Shown here one piece after another: positions 43,455 to 51,946 of a DNA stretch of 64,000 nucleotides. The notes beneath the pieces are model-generated. The model did no database searches. It had not been told where the DNA came from and was given only the letters and a program-made list of their open reading frames with translations. Position 1 is the first letter of the stretch. Every line of letters begins with the position of its first letter. The position numbers and the translations under genes were made by a program. The DNA lies in NCBI RefSeq assembly GCF_963691685.1, contig NZ_OY829290.1, positions 1,116,001-1,180,000 on the forward strand, given 5' to 3'. Source of the stretch: Thalassovita sp. (GTDB lineage Bacteria; Pseudomonadota; Alphaproteobacteria; Rhodobacterales; Rhodobacteraceae).

Positions 43455-44909
43455 TCACTCCGCTGCTACGGGTTCAAAGATTTCGGCGGGCAGGTCATAC
43501 CCCCAGAGGCGGAACCGTTCCGAGAAGTGGCTGCGCACACCGGTGGCGGTGAAATGGCCCATGATCTTGTTGTCAGGCGTCAGCCCCACACGCTGGAAGC
43601 GGAACACCTCCTGCATGGAGATCACATCGCCCTCCATCCCGGTGATTTCGGTGATTGAGGTCATCCGGCGTGAGCCGTCCTGCAGACGAGAGGCCTGAAC
43701 GATCAGGTTCACCGCCGAGGAAATCTGCGTCCGCACGGCTTTCAGTGGCATCTCAATGCCGGCCATGGCGATCATGTTTTCCAGACGGCTGATGCCATCG
43801 CGCGGGTTGTTGGCGTGAATGGTGGTCATCGATCCATCGTGGCCGGTGTTCATCGCCTGCAGCATGTCGATCACCTCTTCACCGCGGGTCTCGCCCACGA
43901 TGATCCGGTCCGGGCGCATCCGCAGCGCGTTTTTCAGACAGTCGCGGGGGCTCACCTCACCTTTGCCTTCCACGTTGGGGGGGCGGCTTTCCATCCGGCC
44001 GACGTGGATCTGTTGCAGCTGCAGTTCTGCCGTATCCTCGATCGTCAGGATCCGTTCGGAGTTGTCGATGAAGCTCGACAGGGCGTTGAGCGTGGTGGTC
44101 TTACCGGACCCGGTCCCGCCCGAGACGATGATGTTCAGCCGGGTGGCCACGGCGGCCTGCAGATAGGCAGCCATTTCTTCGGAAAAGGCGCCAAAGCCCA
44201 CCAGGTCATCAATGCCCAGCTTGTCCTTTTTGAATTTCCGGATCGAAACCAGCGATCCGTCGATGGCAATCGGGCCGACCATGGCGTTGAAACGGGATCC
44301 ATCGGCCAGACGGGCGTCTACATAGGGGTTTGATTCATCAACGCGACGGCCCACGGCGGACACGATCTTGTCGATGATCCGCAGCAGGTGCTTTTCATCC
44401 TTGAAGGTCACCTCACTGAGGCCCAGTTTACCGTTACGTTCGACAAAGATGCGCTTGGGCCCGTTGATCAGAATATCGCTGATGCTTTCGTCTTTCAGCA
44501 GCGGTTCCAGCGGGCCAAGGCCGGTGACCTCATCATAGAGTTCCTGAAACACCAGCTGACGGTCATCCCGGTTCAGTGCGATGCCCTTGTCTTCCAGGGC
44601 TTCGACGCTGATCGCATTGATTTCGGCGCGCAGATCCTTCTCGGTCGCGGTTTCCAGCGCGGCGAGGTTCAGATTGTCCAGCAGGGTGTGGTGCAGGTCC
44701 AGCTTGATGTCGTTCAAACGCTCTTTGCGCTTGCGCTCTTTGTCCATTGGCAGCGCTTGCGCCGCGGTAAGTTGGGTGGGCCGACGCATGGAGGCGGGTT
44801 TGGCTGCCGCTGCCGCAGGGGCAGCCGCGCTGGGCGCTTTGTCGGCTTTGGGCAGCTCAACAACCTTGGCCGCGGTGGGCTTTTCAACCTTTTTGTATTT
44901 CGAAAACAT
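43455..44909 (-). CDS. cpaF: Tad pilus assembly ATPase CpaF/TadA
   Basis: Hexameric secretion ATPase of 484 aa that powers Flp pilus extension. It has an N-terminal Lys/Ala-rich stretch, the helical domain (about 70-170), Walker A GGTGSGKTTTLN near 273-284, an Asp box with ERILTIEDTAELQL, Walker B with MRPDRIIVGETRGEEVIDMLQAMNTGHDGSMTTIHANNP. ATG at 44909 follows GGGGGA. It is the core of the tad cluster. Confidence 0.97.
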   Translation of the reverse strand: MFSKYKKVEKPTAAKVVELPKADKAPSAAAPAAAAAKPASMRRPTQLTAAQALPMDKERKRKERLNDIKLDLHHTLLDNLNLAALETATEKDLRAEINAISVEALEDKGIALNRDDRQLVFQELYDEVTGLGPLEPLLKDESISDILINGPKRIFVERNGKLGLSEVTFKDEKHLLRIIDKIVSAVGRRVDESNPYVDARLADGSRFNAMVGPIAIDGSLVSIRKFKKDKLGIDDLVGFGAFSEEMAAYLQAAVATRLNIIVSGGTGSGKTTTLNALSSFIDNSERILTIEDTAELQLQQIHVGRMESRPPNVEGKGEVSPRDCLKNALRMRPDRIIVGETRGEEVIDMLQAMNTGHDGSMTTIHANNPRDGISRLENMIAMAGIEMPLKAVRTQISSAVNLIVQASRLQDGSRRMTSITEITGMEGDVISMQEVFRFQRVGLTPDNKIMGHFTATGVRSHFSERFRLWGYDLPAEIFEPVAAE

Positions 44910-44936
44910 CGCGGTCCCCCTCGTTAAAAATCGATC

Positions 44937-46226
44937 TTACTTGTCGTCAGCGCCGCTGAGCTTGTGCAGCGAGGCCGCCAGTTTGGCGATCTCCTTGCGC
45001 AGCGGGTTTTTGGCAGCAGATTGCGCCAGCGGGGTGCCATGATCGCCCGATTGGGTGATCTGCTTGCCGCCGTCTGGCAGTTGAATGTCGATCTTGATGT
45101 CCAGGCTGTCCGCCAGGCGTTTGACCCGGCTTTTGCCATTTAGATCGGTGAATTTTGGCGCCCGGTTCAGCACAAAACGCAGCTTGTCAAAGGGCAGGCC
45201 CTCGGATTGCAGCGCGCGTTTCAGACGCAGGGTGTTCTGGGCCGAGCGCATGTCCAGCTCAAGCGTGGCAAAGTAGACATGTGCCGCGTGCAGCACGGTT
45301 TCGGACCATTGCACCAGCGTTTTGGGCAGGTCGACGATCACATAGTCATAATGTTTGCGCGCCATTGCGATCACGCGTTCAATGTCTTCTGGCTCTACCA
45401 GGTCCAGCGGCAGGATGTCAGCTGGGGCGGTCAGGACGTAGAGCTTTTCTTCGAACCCGCTCAGCGCCTGCGAGAAGATATCGTCATCCATCGCTTCGGT
45501 ATCGCTCAACAGTTCATAAACCACTTCGCGGCGCGGCAGGTCGAGGAAGGTCGAAACCGACCCGAACTGAAGATCCAGATCCAACAGGCAGACCCGCGGC
45601 GGGGTTTCTTTCTTCTTGGCTGCATTGACCAGTTCCCAGCCAAGGTTCACGGCCAGCGTGGTTGCACCGGTACCGCCGGCAAGGCCCTGAACGGCGATCA
45701 CCACACCTTCGCGGTCATGATTGGACTTGCGCGCGGCGGGTTCTGGTTCTGAGGCGGCGGATGCAGGGGCAGCGGCGGCGGGTTCCTCATGCGCTGCGGT
45801 TTCCAGCACTTTTGGTTCCGGCGTGCGCACCCGGTCAATGGCGGCCTTCAACTCACCATCTGGCAGCGGGTAGGGCACAAATTCATCGGCCCCCTGGCGC
45901 AACAACTGATGCAATGCGCCCGGTGTGACCTCATCTGTAATAAGAATGACCTTGATCAACCGCTCTTTCGCGGCCGCGATCACCTCACCCAGGGCAGGCA
46001 GGTTTTGTTCGTCTTCATGATCAACGGCAAGGGCCACAAATTCCAGCTGCGCCGCATCGGGCTGCTGAAAATAGGCCAGCGCATCGGTGAATCCCAGGTC
46101 GCCCCAGGCTTCGCCCATGATGTCTTCCATATCCTCGATCAGCAGATCGAAATTCTGTACGTCCCGGCTGATGGTACAGGCCAGGATGGGCGGCACTTCT
46201 GCGGAAGAATGTTCGTTACTCGTCAT
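44937..46226 (-). CDS. cpaE: Tad pilus localization protein CpaE/TadZ
   Basis: A 429-aa protein with an N-terminal receiver-like domain (about 12-135) and a MinD/ParA-like ATPase domain (about 170-420). The P-loop reads LAGGTGATTLAVNLG and so lacks the usual signature Lys, as in TadZ proteins. Other motifs are LLDLDLQFGSVSTFLDL and YVIVDLPKT. It positions the pilus machine at the pole. It is separated from the ompA-like gene by 221 bp that hold a hairpin. Confidence 0.93.
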   Translation of the reverse strand: MTSNEHSSAEVPPILACTISRDVQNFDLLIEDMEDIMGEAWGDLGFTDALAYFQQPDAAQLEFVALAVDHEDEQNLPALGEVIAAAKERLIKVILITDEVTPGALHQLLRQGADEFVPYPLPDGELKAAIDRVRTPEPKVLETAAHEEPAAAAPASAASEPEPAARKSNHDREGVVIAVQGLAGGTGATTLAVNLGWELVNAAKKKETPPRVCLLDLDLQFGSVSTFLDLPRREVVYELLSDTEAMDDDIFSQALSGFEEKLYVLTAPADILPLDLVEPEDIERVIAMARKHYDYVIVDLPKTLVQWSETVLHAAHVYFATLELDMRSAQNTLRLKRALQSEGLPFDKLRFVLNRAPKFTDLNGKSRVKRLADSLDIKIDIQLPDGGKQITQSGDHGTPLAQSAAKNPLRKEIAKLAASLHKLSGADDK

Positions 46227-46405
46227 TGCCTCATGTCCTACGTTGAACGTGCAACAGGAGGCGGGCCGATTTTTAGATCGTTGTATCCCTTCCTGTCACA
46301 CCGTGCCTGGATTTCGCCAAGCACACTGCTCCCAGTGGGACCAAAATCACGTCCAATATGGGCGAGAATGGGGCCAAAAAATCGTAATTGTGCGGAATTG
46401 TTGGG

Positions 46406-46430
46406 CACTCTCCCCATCTGGGGGAGAGTG
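46406..46430 (-). terminator. Hairpin between ompA-like gene and cpaE
   Basis: CACTCTCCCC and GGGGAGAGTG form a perfect 10-bp stem around five bases. It lies 18 bp after the ompA-like stop. There is no T-run, so it may be an attenuator or mRNA-processing site that sets the ratio of upstream to downstream tad gene products. Confidence 0.5.
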
Positions 46431-46447
46431 TTGAAGCGGTCGGGCGT

Positions 46448-47119
46448 TTATCCGCCCGAAGCCACGCTATTTTCGATGCCGGTCAGAGTCTGCGGCACGG
46501 TCGCGCTCTCGACATAGTCGCGGTAGACGATCTGCGCGTACTTTCCGTCCAGCACCAGCGGATGATCACGTACAAAGCCGGTGACTTCGGTCACGGTGCG
46601 GCGATTGCGGCGTTCGCGGTTCTGCGTCACGATCAGCGGCTGGGTTTCGCCACGGCTGACAACAGCCTGCAAGCGGCCACGGCTGATGCCCTGGCTGACC
46701 AGGAAATTCACCACAGCATTGGCGCGACGTTTGCCCAGCGAGAAGTTATAGTTGTTGGACCCAACGGCATCCGTGTGACCAAAGACCTTGAAGCGTACTT
46801 CGGGGAACTGTCTGATCCAGCGGGCCTGTGCGCGCAGCACTTCGGCGGCCTGAGCGTCAATCTGAGCCGAGTTGAAGGCAAAGTTGATGGTGCTCGGCAC
46901 CTCTTTGGCAAAACGCTGGGCCAGATCGATCACAAATTCACGATCACCGTTTTGAACAAGGGTGTTGTTCATGGTGGCGTTGCCAAAATCACCGCCCGCA
47001 ACCAATGCGCCGGCTTCACCGGTGAAACTGGAATAGCTGGTGGTGCCTTCACAGGCCGCAAGGGCAAACAGGCTACAGCTGAGCAGGGCAGGGGTGGTCA
47101 GGGAACGTCGTTTGGTCAT
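46448..47119 (-). CDS. OmpA-family lipoprotein of the tad cluster
   Basis: A 223-aa lipoprotein (lipobox LFALAAC near Cys23) with a C-terminal OmpA domain (about 90-205): INFAFNSAQIDAQAAEVL, FKVFGHTDAVGSNNYNFSLGKRRANAVVNFLVSQGI. It starts 4 bp after cpaC; GGAGTGA precedes the ATG. It may stabilise the secretin in the outer membrane or take the place of CpaD, which I do not see in the cluster; that is inference. Confidence 0.9.
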   Translation of the reverse strand: MTKRRSLTTPALLSCSLFALAACEGTTSYSSFTGEAGALVAGGDFGNATMNNTLVQNGDREFVIDLAQRFAKEVPSTINFAFNSAQIDAQAAEVLRAQARWIRQFPEVRFKVFGHTDAVGSNNYNFSLGKRRANAVVNFLVSQGISRGRLQAVVSRGETQPLIVTQNRERRNRRTVTEVTGFVRDHPLVLDGKYAQIVYRDYVESATVPQTLTGIENSVASGG

Positions 47120-47123
47120 CTGA

Positions 47124-48551
47124 TCACTCCATCACATAGCCGTAGGACCCGTTGAAGTCCTGTTTGGCAACTTCACCCGCAGCCCCTTTCAGGCGACGCG
47201 ATTCGTCACGGGCCACACGACCAAAGAGGAACAGATCCTTTTCGGACGGCGGTTTGATCCGATCGGTTGGCAGGGCCAGCGCCTCGCCCCGGGTCGGGCT
47301 GACCAGATGGGCCGAGATGATGACCACCAGTTCAGACTGGTTGCGCTGGTATTCGGCGCTGCGGAACAGCGCGCCCAGTACTGGAATGTCACCCAGCCAA
47401 GGGATCTGGCCGTTGGCATCTACAAATTCGTCCTGCAAAAGCCCTGCAATTGCAAAGCTTTGTCCATCACGCAGTTCCACCGTGGTGGAGGTTTCGCGGC
47501 GGCGGAAGGCATCGATGGTGAAGGCTTCGGTCTGATAGCCGTTCGAGGTGTCGATCGCCGAAACCGCGGCCTTCAGTTCCAAGTTTACCAGATCGCCGTC
47601 CACAACACGCGGGACGAAGTCCAGTTCAACACCAAAAGGTTTGAATTCCACAGTGATGGTGCCGTTGTCCTGGCTGACCGGAACCGGGTATTCGCCGCCG
47701 GCAAGGAACTTGGCCTCTTGCCCCGAAAGGGCCACCAGGTTCGGTTCTGCCAGGGTGCGAACAACACCTTTGTTTTCCAGCGCTTCGATCAGCAGGCCCA
47801 CTTCGACCGAGCCGACACCGAAGCCAAACAGCATGGCGCCCGCGTTTTCGTTCACCGCGGGGATCGAGCCACCCAATGAGGTCGAAGCGCCGCCGGAGGT
47901 GTTGGTGGTGCCCGAACCACCGTTCAGCGTGACGCCATCTTCGATGCCGTTCAGCGCCAGCGAGGAGCTGAGCGATTTGCGCACGTTACGCTGCATTTCG
48001 GCAAAGCGCACTTTCAGCATCACCTGCTGCACGCCGCTGACCGTCATCAGGTTCGACACCCGCTCAGGTGCGTAGCGTTCGGCCAGATCAAGCGCCCGCT
48101 GCAGACGTTGTGCCGAAGACACCGAGCCCGACAGCACAATACCGTCGTTTGCGGTGCGCACTTCGATCTTTTCGCCCGGCAGGATCTGCTTCAGCCGTTC
48201 TTTGAATTCCGTCACATCCGCTGCGACCACCACATCCACATTGGTGATCAACCGCCCGTTTGCATCCAGCAGGGTCAGGGTGGTGATCCCCGGCGCCTTG
48301 CCCAGCACATAGATGGTGCGGTCTGACAATGATGAGATATCCGCGATCGCCGGGTTGGCAATCGACAGTTCTGCAAAGGGTGTTTCGCTTTCCACCACAA
48401 CGGCGCGGTTCATCGGCACATTGAGTGACGACGAGGTCGCGCTTTTGACCACTTTAAGGGTCTCCGCACTGCTAGGTTGCGGCAACGTGCTAACAGCCGT
48501 TGCCAGTGCAAAACCGATGCACGCGGCTTTGAAAATAGTCCGATATGTCAT
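47124..48551 (-). CDS. cpaC: Tad pilus secretin CpaC/RcpA
   Basis: Outer-membrane secretin of 475 aa with a signal peptide (about 1-30), an N-terminal pilus-formation domain and BON-like region (about 40-190), and the secretin C-terminal domain (about 230-420) with GAMLFGFGVGSVEVGLLIEALENKG and FLAGGEYPVPVSQDNGTITVEFKPFGVEL. The ATG at 48551 gives a normal signal peptide; GTGs further up do not. Confidence 0.95.
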   Translation of the reverse strand: MTYRTIFKAACIGFALATAVSTLPQPSSAETLKVVKSATSSSLNVPMNRAVVVESETPFAELSIANPAIADISSLSDRTIYVLGKAPGITTLTLLDANGRLITNVDVVVAADVTEFKERLKQILPGEKIEVRTANDGIVLSGSVSSAQRLQRALDLAERYAPERVSNLMTVSGVQQVMLKVRFAEMQRNVRKSLSSSLALNGIEDGVTLNGGSGTTNTSGGASTSLGGSIPAVNENAGAMLFGFGVGSVEVGLLIEALENKGVVRTLAEPNLVALSGQEAKFLAGGEYPVPVSQDNGTITVEFKPFGVELDFVPRVVDGDLVNLELKAAVSAIDTSNGYQTEAFTIDAFRRRETSTTVELRDGQSFAIAGLLQDEFVDANGQIPWLGDIPVLGALFRSAEYQRNQSELVVIISAHLVSPTRGEALALPTDRIKPPSEKDLFLFGRVARDESRRLKGAAGEVAKQDFNGSYGYVME

Positions 48552-48712
48552 GTGACCTGCCTTCTCGATCACGCCTCAGATCCGGGTCTGCTGCCCGCTT
48601 TATTGTGCCCACATTGAGCGAATTTGCGGAAATATGCAAGAATCAATGGGATCGGGGCCACAGTTGTACCAGTTTTACGCATTTTCCGGCGGGGTTGCGG
48701 CGGAAATGCAAC

Positions 48713-48736
48713 GGGCGCACCTGTCATGGCGCGCCC
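48713..48736 (-). other. Stem-loop between cpaB and cpaC
   Basis: GGGCGCGCC and GGTGCGCCC (minus-strand reading, one G-T pair) form a 9-bp stem. It lies 22 bp after the cpaB stop in a 207-bp gap. No T-run follows. Confidence 0.4.
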
Positions 48737-48758
48737 GGGTTTTTGTCTTCCAGCCTGA

Positions 48759-49631
48759 TCAGTTTGAGCAGGGGATCGGGATTGCCACCACTTCTGCGCC
48801 ACGGCGGGTGCGGATGGTGCAGACCTGAGGCTCAACCTCTGCTTGCTGAATTTCGCGGGGCGTTTCGACAATGCCCAGCAGGCCGCGTTGGTCGATTTCG
48901 ATCTGTTCGGCGATGGTGTCATCCCGCGCACCTACCAGCGACAGGGACAGACGGCCGGTCGATTGCGCCTGCGCCAGGGCCGCCACCTGCGCCGGGGTTG
49001 CCGCCACAGTAACAGTACGCGCGATGGAGGCTGTTGCGTCATCATCATTGGTGGTCTGGTCCACCGCAATCAACGCAATCGAGCTTTCGATCAGCTTGGT
49101 GAACTCACGGCGGGCATTGTTGTCCAATGCAGTGGTGCCGGTCCAATAAACGTCCACGCGGTCACCGGGGCGCAGGAAACCAGACACGCCAGAGGCCACG
49201 TCAACCTTAATGGCAAAGGCGCGCTGACCGCGTTCCAGACGCGATGTCAGGCCGGCATCCTGCCCGGGTTTGGTGACTTTCAGCGCCAGAACCGGCTCAT
49301 TCACTTCCATCTGGCGCAGCACAACGCGGCGCAGATTGGGATCACTGGGGTTCGGGAACAGTTTTTCGGTCTCGGTAAAGAAGCCTTCGGGCAGGGCTTC
49401 CTTGGGCCATTTGATCTGATAGACGTCCTCATCTGTCAGCGGCTCGCCGTATTTCAGCTGCCGTTTGGCGACGTAGACGTTCACAGTGGGCATTTCGACC
49501 ACTTGCGGCTGGGCGTTGCGGGCCTGGGCCAGCTGAGCCTGATAGCCTGCGATGTAGTTTTGAACCATGTAGACGGCGAACCCGGCTAGGCCGAGGCCAA
49601 CAACAAGGACCAATCCAAATACGGCTCGCAT
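48759..49631 (-). CDS. cpaB: Tad pilus assembly protein CpaB/RcpC
   Basis: A 290-aa inner-membrane-anchored periplasmic protein with an N-terminal signal anchor (MRAVFGLVLVVGLGLAGFAVY), a SAF domain (about 50-115: VYVAKRQLKYGEPLTDEDVYQIKWP) and the RcpC C-terminal domain with GVSGFLRPGDRVDVYWTG. It helps the secretin and the pilus base. ATG at 49631. Confidence 0.94.
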   Translation of the reverse strand: MRAVFGLVLVVGLGLAGFAVYMVQNYIAGYQAQLAQARNAQPQVVEMPTVNVYVAKRQLKYGEPLTDEDVYQIKWPKEALPEGFFTETEKLFPNPSDPNLRRVVLRQMEVNEPVLALKVTKPGQDAGLTSRLERGQRAFAIKVDVASGVSGFLRPGDRVDVYWTGTTALDNNARREFTKLIESSIALIAVDQTTNDDDATASIARTVTVAATPAQVAALAQAQSTGRLSLSLVGARDDTIAEQIEIDQRGLLGIVETPREIQQAEVEPQVCTIRTRRGAEVVAIPIPCSN

Positions 49632-49734
49632 GGGATATCCTTTCCAAAAGGGAGGGGCCAGAGCCCCGGTTCGGGATCGAGTTTGGCGTCAGAATATGGC
49701 CAAATCGGGGTGAGCGGGCGGTGATTGCGCGGCC

Positions 49735-49935
49735 TTAGCTGGCGGCGTCTGTCATCGCGCCTGCAAGTTGCTCGTTTGAGGCGCTGGCCACACCTTCGCT
49801 GCTGTCAGCAACCAGGGTGATGGCGCCAATGCCAATGCCGATCACGGAGGCGGTCAAAACAACCCATTCCACCGAAACCGCGCCAGAGTCATCTTTTTTG
49901 AAACGGGCCAATTGTGTCTTCAGAAAATTCTTCAT
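49735..49935 (-). CDS. flp: Flp family type IVb pilin (divergent copy)
   Basis: A 66-aa pilin precursor. The leader ends in FKKDDSG and the mature part starts AVSVEWVVLTASVIGIGIGAI, with Glu at +5 of the mature chain. The ATG at 49935 is preferred because GGAG lies 8 bases upstream; the GTG at 49944 overlaps that ribosome site. The sequence is unlike the two tandem copies at 50097 and 50572, so it may be a minor pilin. Confidence 0.9.
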   Translation of the reverse strand: MKNFLKTQLARFKKDDSGAVSVEWVVLTASVIGIGIGAITLVADSSEGVASASNEQLAGAMTDAAS

Positions 49936-50034
49936 TGGGTTCACTCCTGAAGGTTCGCGCCAGATGACCTGAAGGCGGGGACTGAAGGAGGACAGTCAAA
50001 TCAGGGAAGCTGGGCCATGGGGACCTTATGAAAA

Positions 50035-50059
50035 GAGCCGCCCGGCGGGGGCAGCTCTG
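50035..50059 (-). terminator. Terminator after flp copy 1
   Basis: On the minus strand AGAGCTGCCC pairs with GGGCGGCTCT (one G-T pair) around five bases and is followed by TTTC. A second stem (50062-50094) lies between it and the flp stop. Confidence 0.65.
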
Positions 50060-50061
50060 TA

Positions 50062-50094
50062 AGCCTATTCGCTGATCGTATTAGCGAGTAGGCT
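50062..50094 (-). other. Hairpin directly after flp copy 1
   Basis: AGCCTATTCGCT and AGCGAGTAGGCT are 12-bp near-perfect arms around nine bases, just after the flp stop. It may protect the abundant pilin mRNA. Confidence 0.5.
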
Positions 50095-50412
50095 CCTTAG
50101 TTTACGCCTTCTGCAGCAGTCGAGGTCGCGGCTAGATCGGTCACCAGCGTGGTCGCTGCAGTGTCGATTCCGTTGGATACGGTGGTTACGGCTGCGATGC
50201 CCAGGCCAACTACGGCTGCGGTCAGAACAACCCAGTCAACAGTTACAGCGCCGTCTTCGTCTTTGCGGAAGTTTTTGATGAACTTGATCATGATCTCTCT
50301 CCAAATTGATCGTTTGTGCCTTGGCGGGGCTAGTGTTTCGAAGCGGTCTCTCACCTCCGCCTCATTGCCATGGCTGAGTATGTTTTGAAGCTAGATTGGG
50401 GCGCGAATGGGG
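50094..50412 (-). repeat. Tandem duplication unit 1 (flp gene plus leader)
   Basis: About 319 bp covering a whole flp gene and about 120 bp upstream. It aligns with 50569-50888 along its whole length with only scattered differences. The units are separated by about 156 bp containing a terminator for copy 2. Confidence 0.85.
50097..50291 (-). CDS. flp: Flp family type IVb pilin, tandem copy 1
   Basis: A 64-aa major-type pilin precursor: MIKFIKNFRKDEDG leader, then mature AVTVDWVVLTAAVVGLGI with Asp at +5 and Trp at +6, where the classical Flp motif has Glu-Tyr. The ATG at 50291 follows GGAGAGAG. It is nearly identical to copy 2 (two residue changes, Asn/Asp and Thr/Ala). The upstream leader is also nearly the same. 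Confidence 0.95.
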   Translation of the reverse strand: MIKFIKNFRKDEDGAVTVDWVVLTAAVVGLGIAAVTTVSNGIDTAATTLVTDLAATSTAAEGVN

Positions 50413-50507
50413 CGCGCTTTGGTTTAGAATGGGGTTTGTTTGCGGTAGTTTTGCGAGTTAGCTTTGACCGGAAACTTGGTCGGGGTTTCCGCTACCGCAT
50501 TTCACAA

Positions 50508-50543
50508 ACAAAAAAGTCCCTTTCACAGCTGTGAAAGGGACTT
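50508..50543 (-). terminator. Terminator after flp copy 2
   Basis: AAGTCCCTTTCACAG and CTGTGAAAGGGACTT form a perfect 30-bp palindrome with T-run on the minus strand. It lies 28 bp after the copy 2 stop codon. Confidence 0.92.
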
Positions 50544-50568
50544 CAAGGTCAGTATCCACTAAGAGCTG

Positions 50569-50888
50569 TGCTTAGTTAACGCCTTCTGCAGCAGTCGAGG
50601 TCGCGGCCAGATCGGTCACCAGCGCGGTCGCAGCAGTGTCGATTCCGTCGGATACAGTGGTTACGGCTGCGATGCCCAGGCCAACAACGGCTGCGGTCAG
50701 AACAACCCAGTCAACAGTTACGGCGCCGTCTTCGTCTTTGCGGAAGTTTTTGATGAACTTGATCATGATCTCTCTCCAAATTGATCGTTTGTGCCTTGGC
50801 GGGGCTAATGTTTCGAAGCGGTCTCTCACCTCCGCCTCATTGCCTTGGCTGAGTACGTTTTGACGCTGGATTGGGGCGCGAATGGGGC
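50569..50888 (-). repeat. Tandem duplication unit 2 (flp gene plus leader)
   Basis: Second unit of the direct repeat; see the unit at 50094-50412. The copies diverge beyond 50888, where unit 2 continues into the AT-rich promoter region and unit 1 does not. Confidence 0.85.
50572..50766 (-). CDS. flp: Flp family type IVb pilin, tandem copy 2
   Basis: A 64-aa pilin precursor, nearly identical to copy 1: leader ending KDEDG, mature chain AVTVDWVVLTAAVVG. ATG at 50766 follows GGAGAGAG. It is the first gene of the tad region and has its own strong terminator, so it can be made at a far higher level than the assembly genes. The AT-rich 50890-51000 stretch upstream is the likely promoter zone for it and for the divergent lytic transglycosylase gene. 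Confidence 0.95.
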   Translation of the reverse strand: MIKFIKNFRKDEDGAVTVDWVVLTAAVVGLGIAAVTTVSDGIDTAATALVTDLAATSTAAEGVN

Positions 50889-51056
50889 AGCAAAAGATCA
50901 AATTTGCAGCAAATGCATTTTTTGTCGTTTTTAGGTTTAAGTATCTGTTTTAATTTAATTTAAATTTCAAACTTTTTGTTGAAAGGCTGGGTTCTGGCCA
51001 GTTGCGGGCCAATCTGCCATACTGCTGTCAAAATCAGAGGCAGAGCAGGCCCAGAT

Positions 51057-51863
51057 ATGTTGAAATTTATTCCTATTGCCGCGCTTCTTGGCGCGTCTCT
51101 TCTTGCCGTGCCGCTATTTGCGGACGGTCCAAAGCCATTTCCGGACTTCACCTTCAAGAAAGTCAGCCCCCCCGCACCAGGCACCAGCAAGCGGATCACC
51201 GTTCAGATTGAGCCTGAGGCGGAACCTGCCCCTGTTGTGGCGGAAACGGCTGAAAGCCCCATTCCAGCCACGACGCGCTATGATTGGTTCTGGCAGCGGG
51301 TCTCACCGGATCTGGCAGACAGCGGCCCGGGCCGGCTGGAAGCAGCCCTGACCACCCTGGCCACAGCGCCAGAGGGGCAGGGGGTGGCCGCGCCGCGTCT
51401 GGATGGGCTGTTGCGGATTGCGGAAGCCCATGCGCCGCAGATCCTGCTGAATAGTGTGAACTCACGGGTGTCACCGGCGCTGGTCTTGTCAGTGATCGCG
51501 GTTGAAAGCGGCGGGCGGGCTGATGCGGTCAGTTCCGCCGGGGCCGAGGGGTTGATGCAGTTGATCCCTGCCACGGCAGATCGGTTTGACGTTGAGGACG
51601 CGCTGGATGCAGGCCAGAACATTCGCGGCGGTGTCGCCTACCTTGATTGGTTGCTGCGCGAATTTCAGGATGATCCGATCCTGGCGCTGGCCGCCTATAA
51701 TGCCGGCGAGAACGCGGTGAAGAACCACGAAGGCGTGCCGCCCTATGCGGAAACCCGCGATTATGTTCCCAAAGTCCTGTCCGCCTTTGCGGTGGCAAAG
51801 AACCTGTGCAAAACGCCGCCGGAGCTGATTTCAGACGGCTGTGTCTTTGACCTGCGCCGGTAA
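51057..51863 (+). CDS. Lytic transglycosylase (SLT domain)
   Basis: Periplasmic peptidoglycan-cleaving enzyme of 268 aa. A signal peptide (MLKFIPIAALLGASLLAVPLFA) is followed by a Pro/Glu-rich linker and a family 1 SLT domain at about 130-245 with catalytic Glu150 (VIAVESGG), AGAEGLMQLIPATADRF and ALAAYNAGENAV. The ATG at 51057 is taken because it starts the signal peptide. It is divergent from flp; such enzymes often clear a path for pili, but a link to the tad machine is inference. Confidence 0.93.
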   Translation: MLKFIPIAALLGASLLAVPLFADGPKPFPDFTFKKVSPPAPGTSKRITVQIEPEAEPAPVVAETAESPIPATTRYDWFWQRVSPDLADSGPGRLEAALTTLATAPEGQGVAAPRLDGLLRIAEAHAPQILLNSVNSRVSPALVLSVIAVESGGRADAVSSAGAEGLMQLIPATADRFDVEDALDAGQNIRGGVAYLDWLLREFQDDPILALAAYNAGENAVKNHEGVPPYAETRDYVPKVLSAFAVAKNLCKTPPELISDGCVFDLRR

Positions 51864-51895
51864 ACGGGCTGGCCACATTATTAGTGTCACACGCA

Positions 51896-51924
51896 AAAGC
51901 CCCGACCAATTGGCCGGGGCTTTC
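51896..51924. terminator. Bidirectional terminator
   Basis: AAAGCCCCGACC and GGCCGGGGCTTT pair around a short loop, with A and T at the ends. It lies between the convergent lytic transglycosylase and scoB genes. Confidence 0.88.
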
Positions 51925-51946
51925 TTGTTCAGATGCCTGATACCGA

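Noticed and set aside
50937..50963. Possible CtrA sites (TTAA repeats) upstream of flp copy 2
   Set aside because: TTAA pairs are spaced by 6 and 9 bases, not the 7 of TTAA-N7-TTAA.
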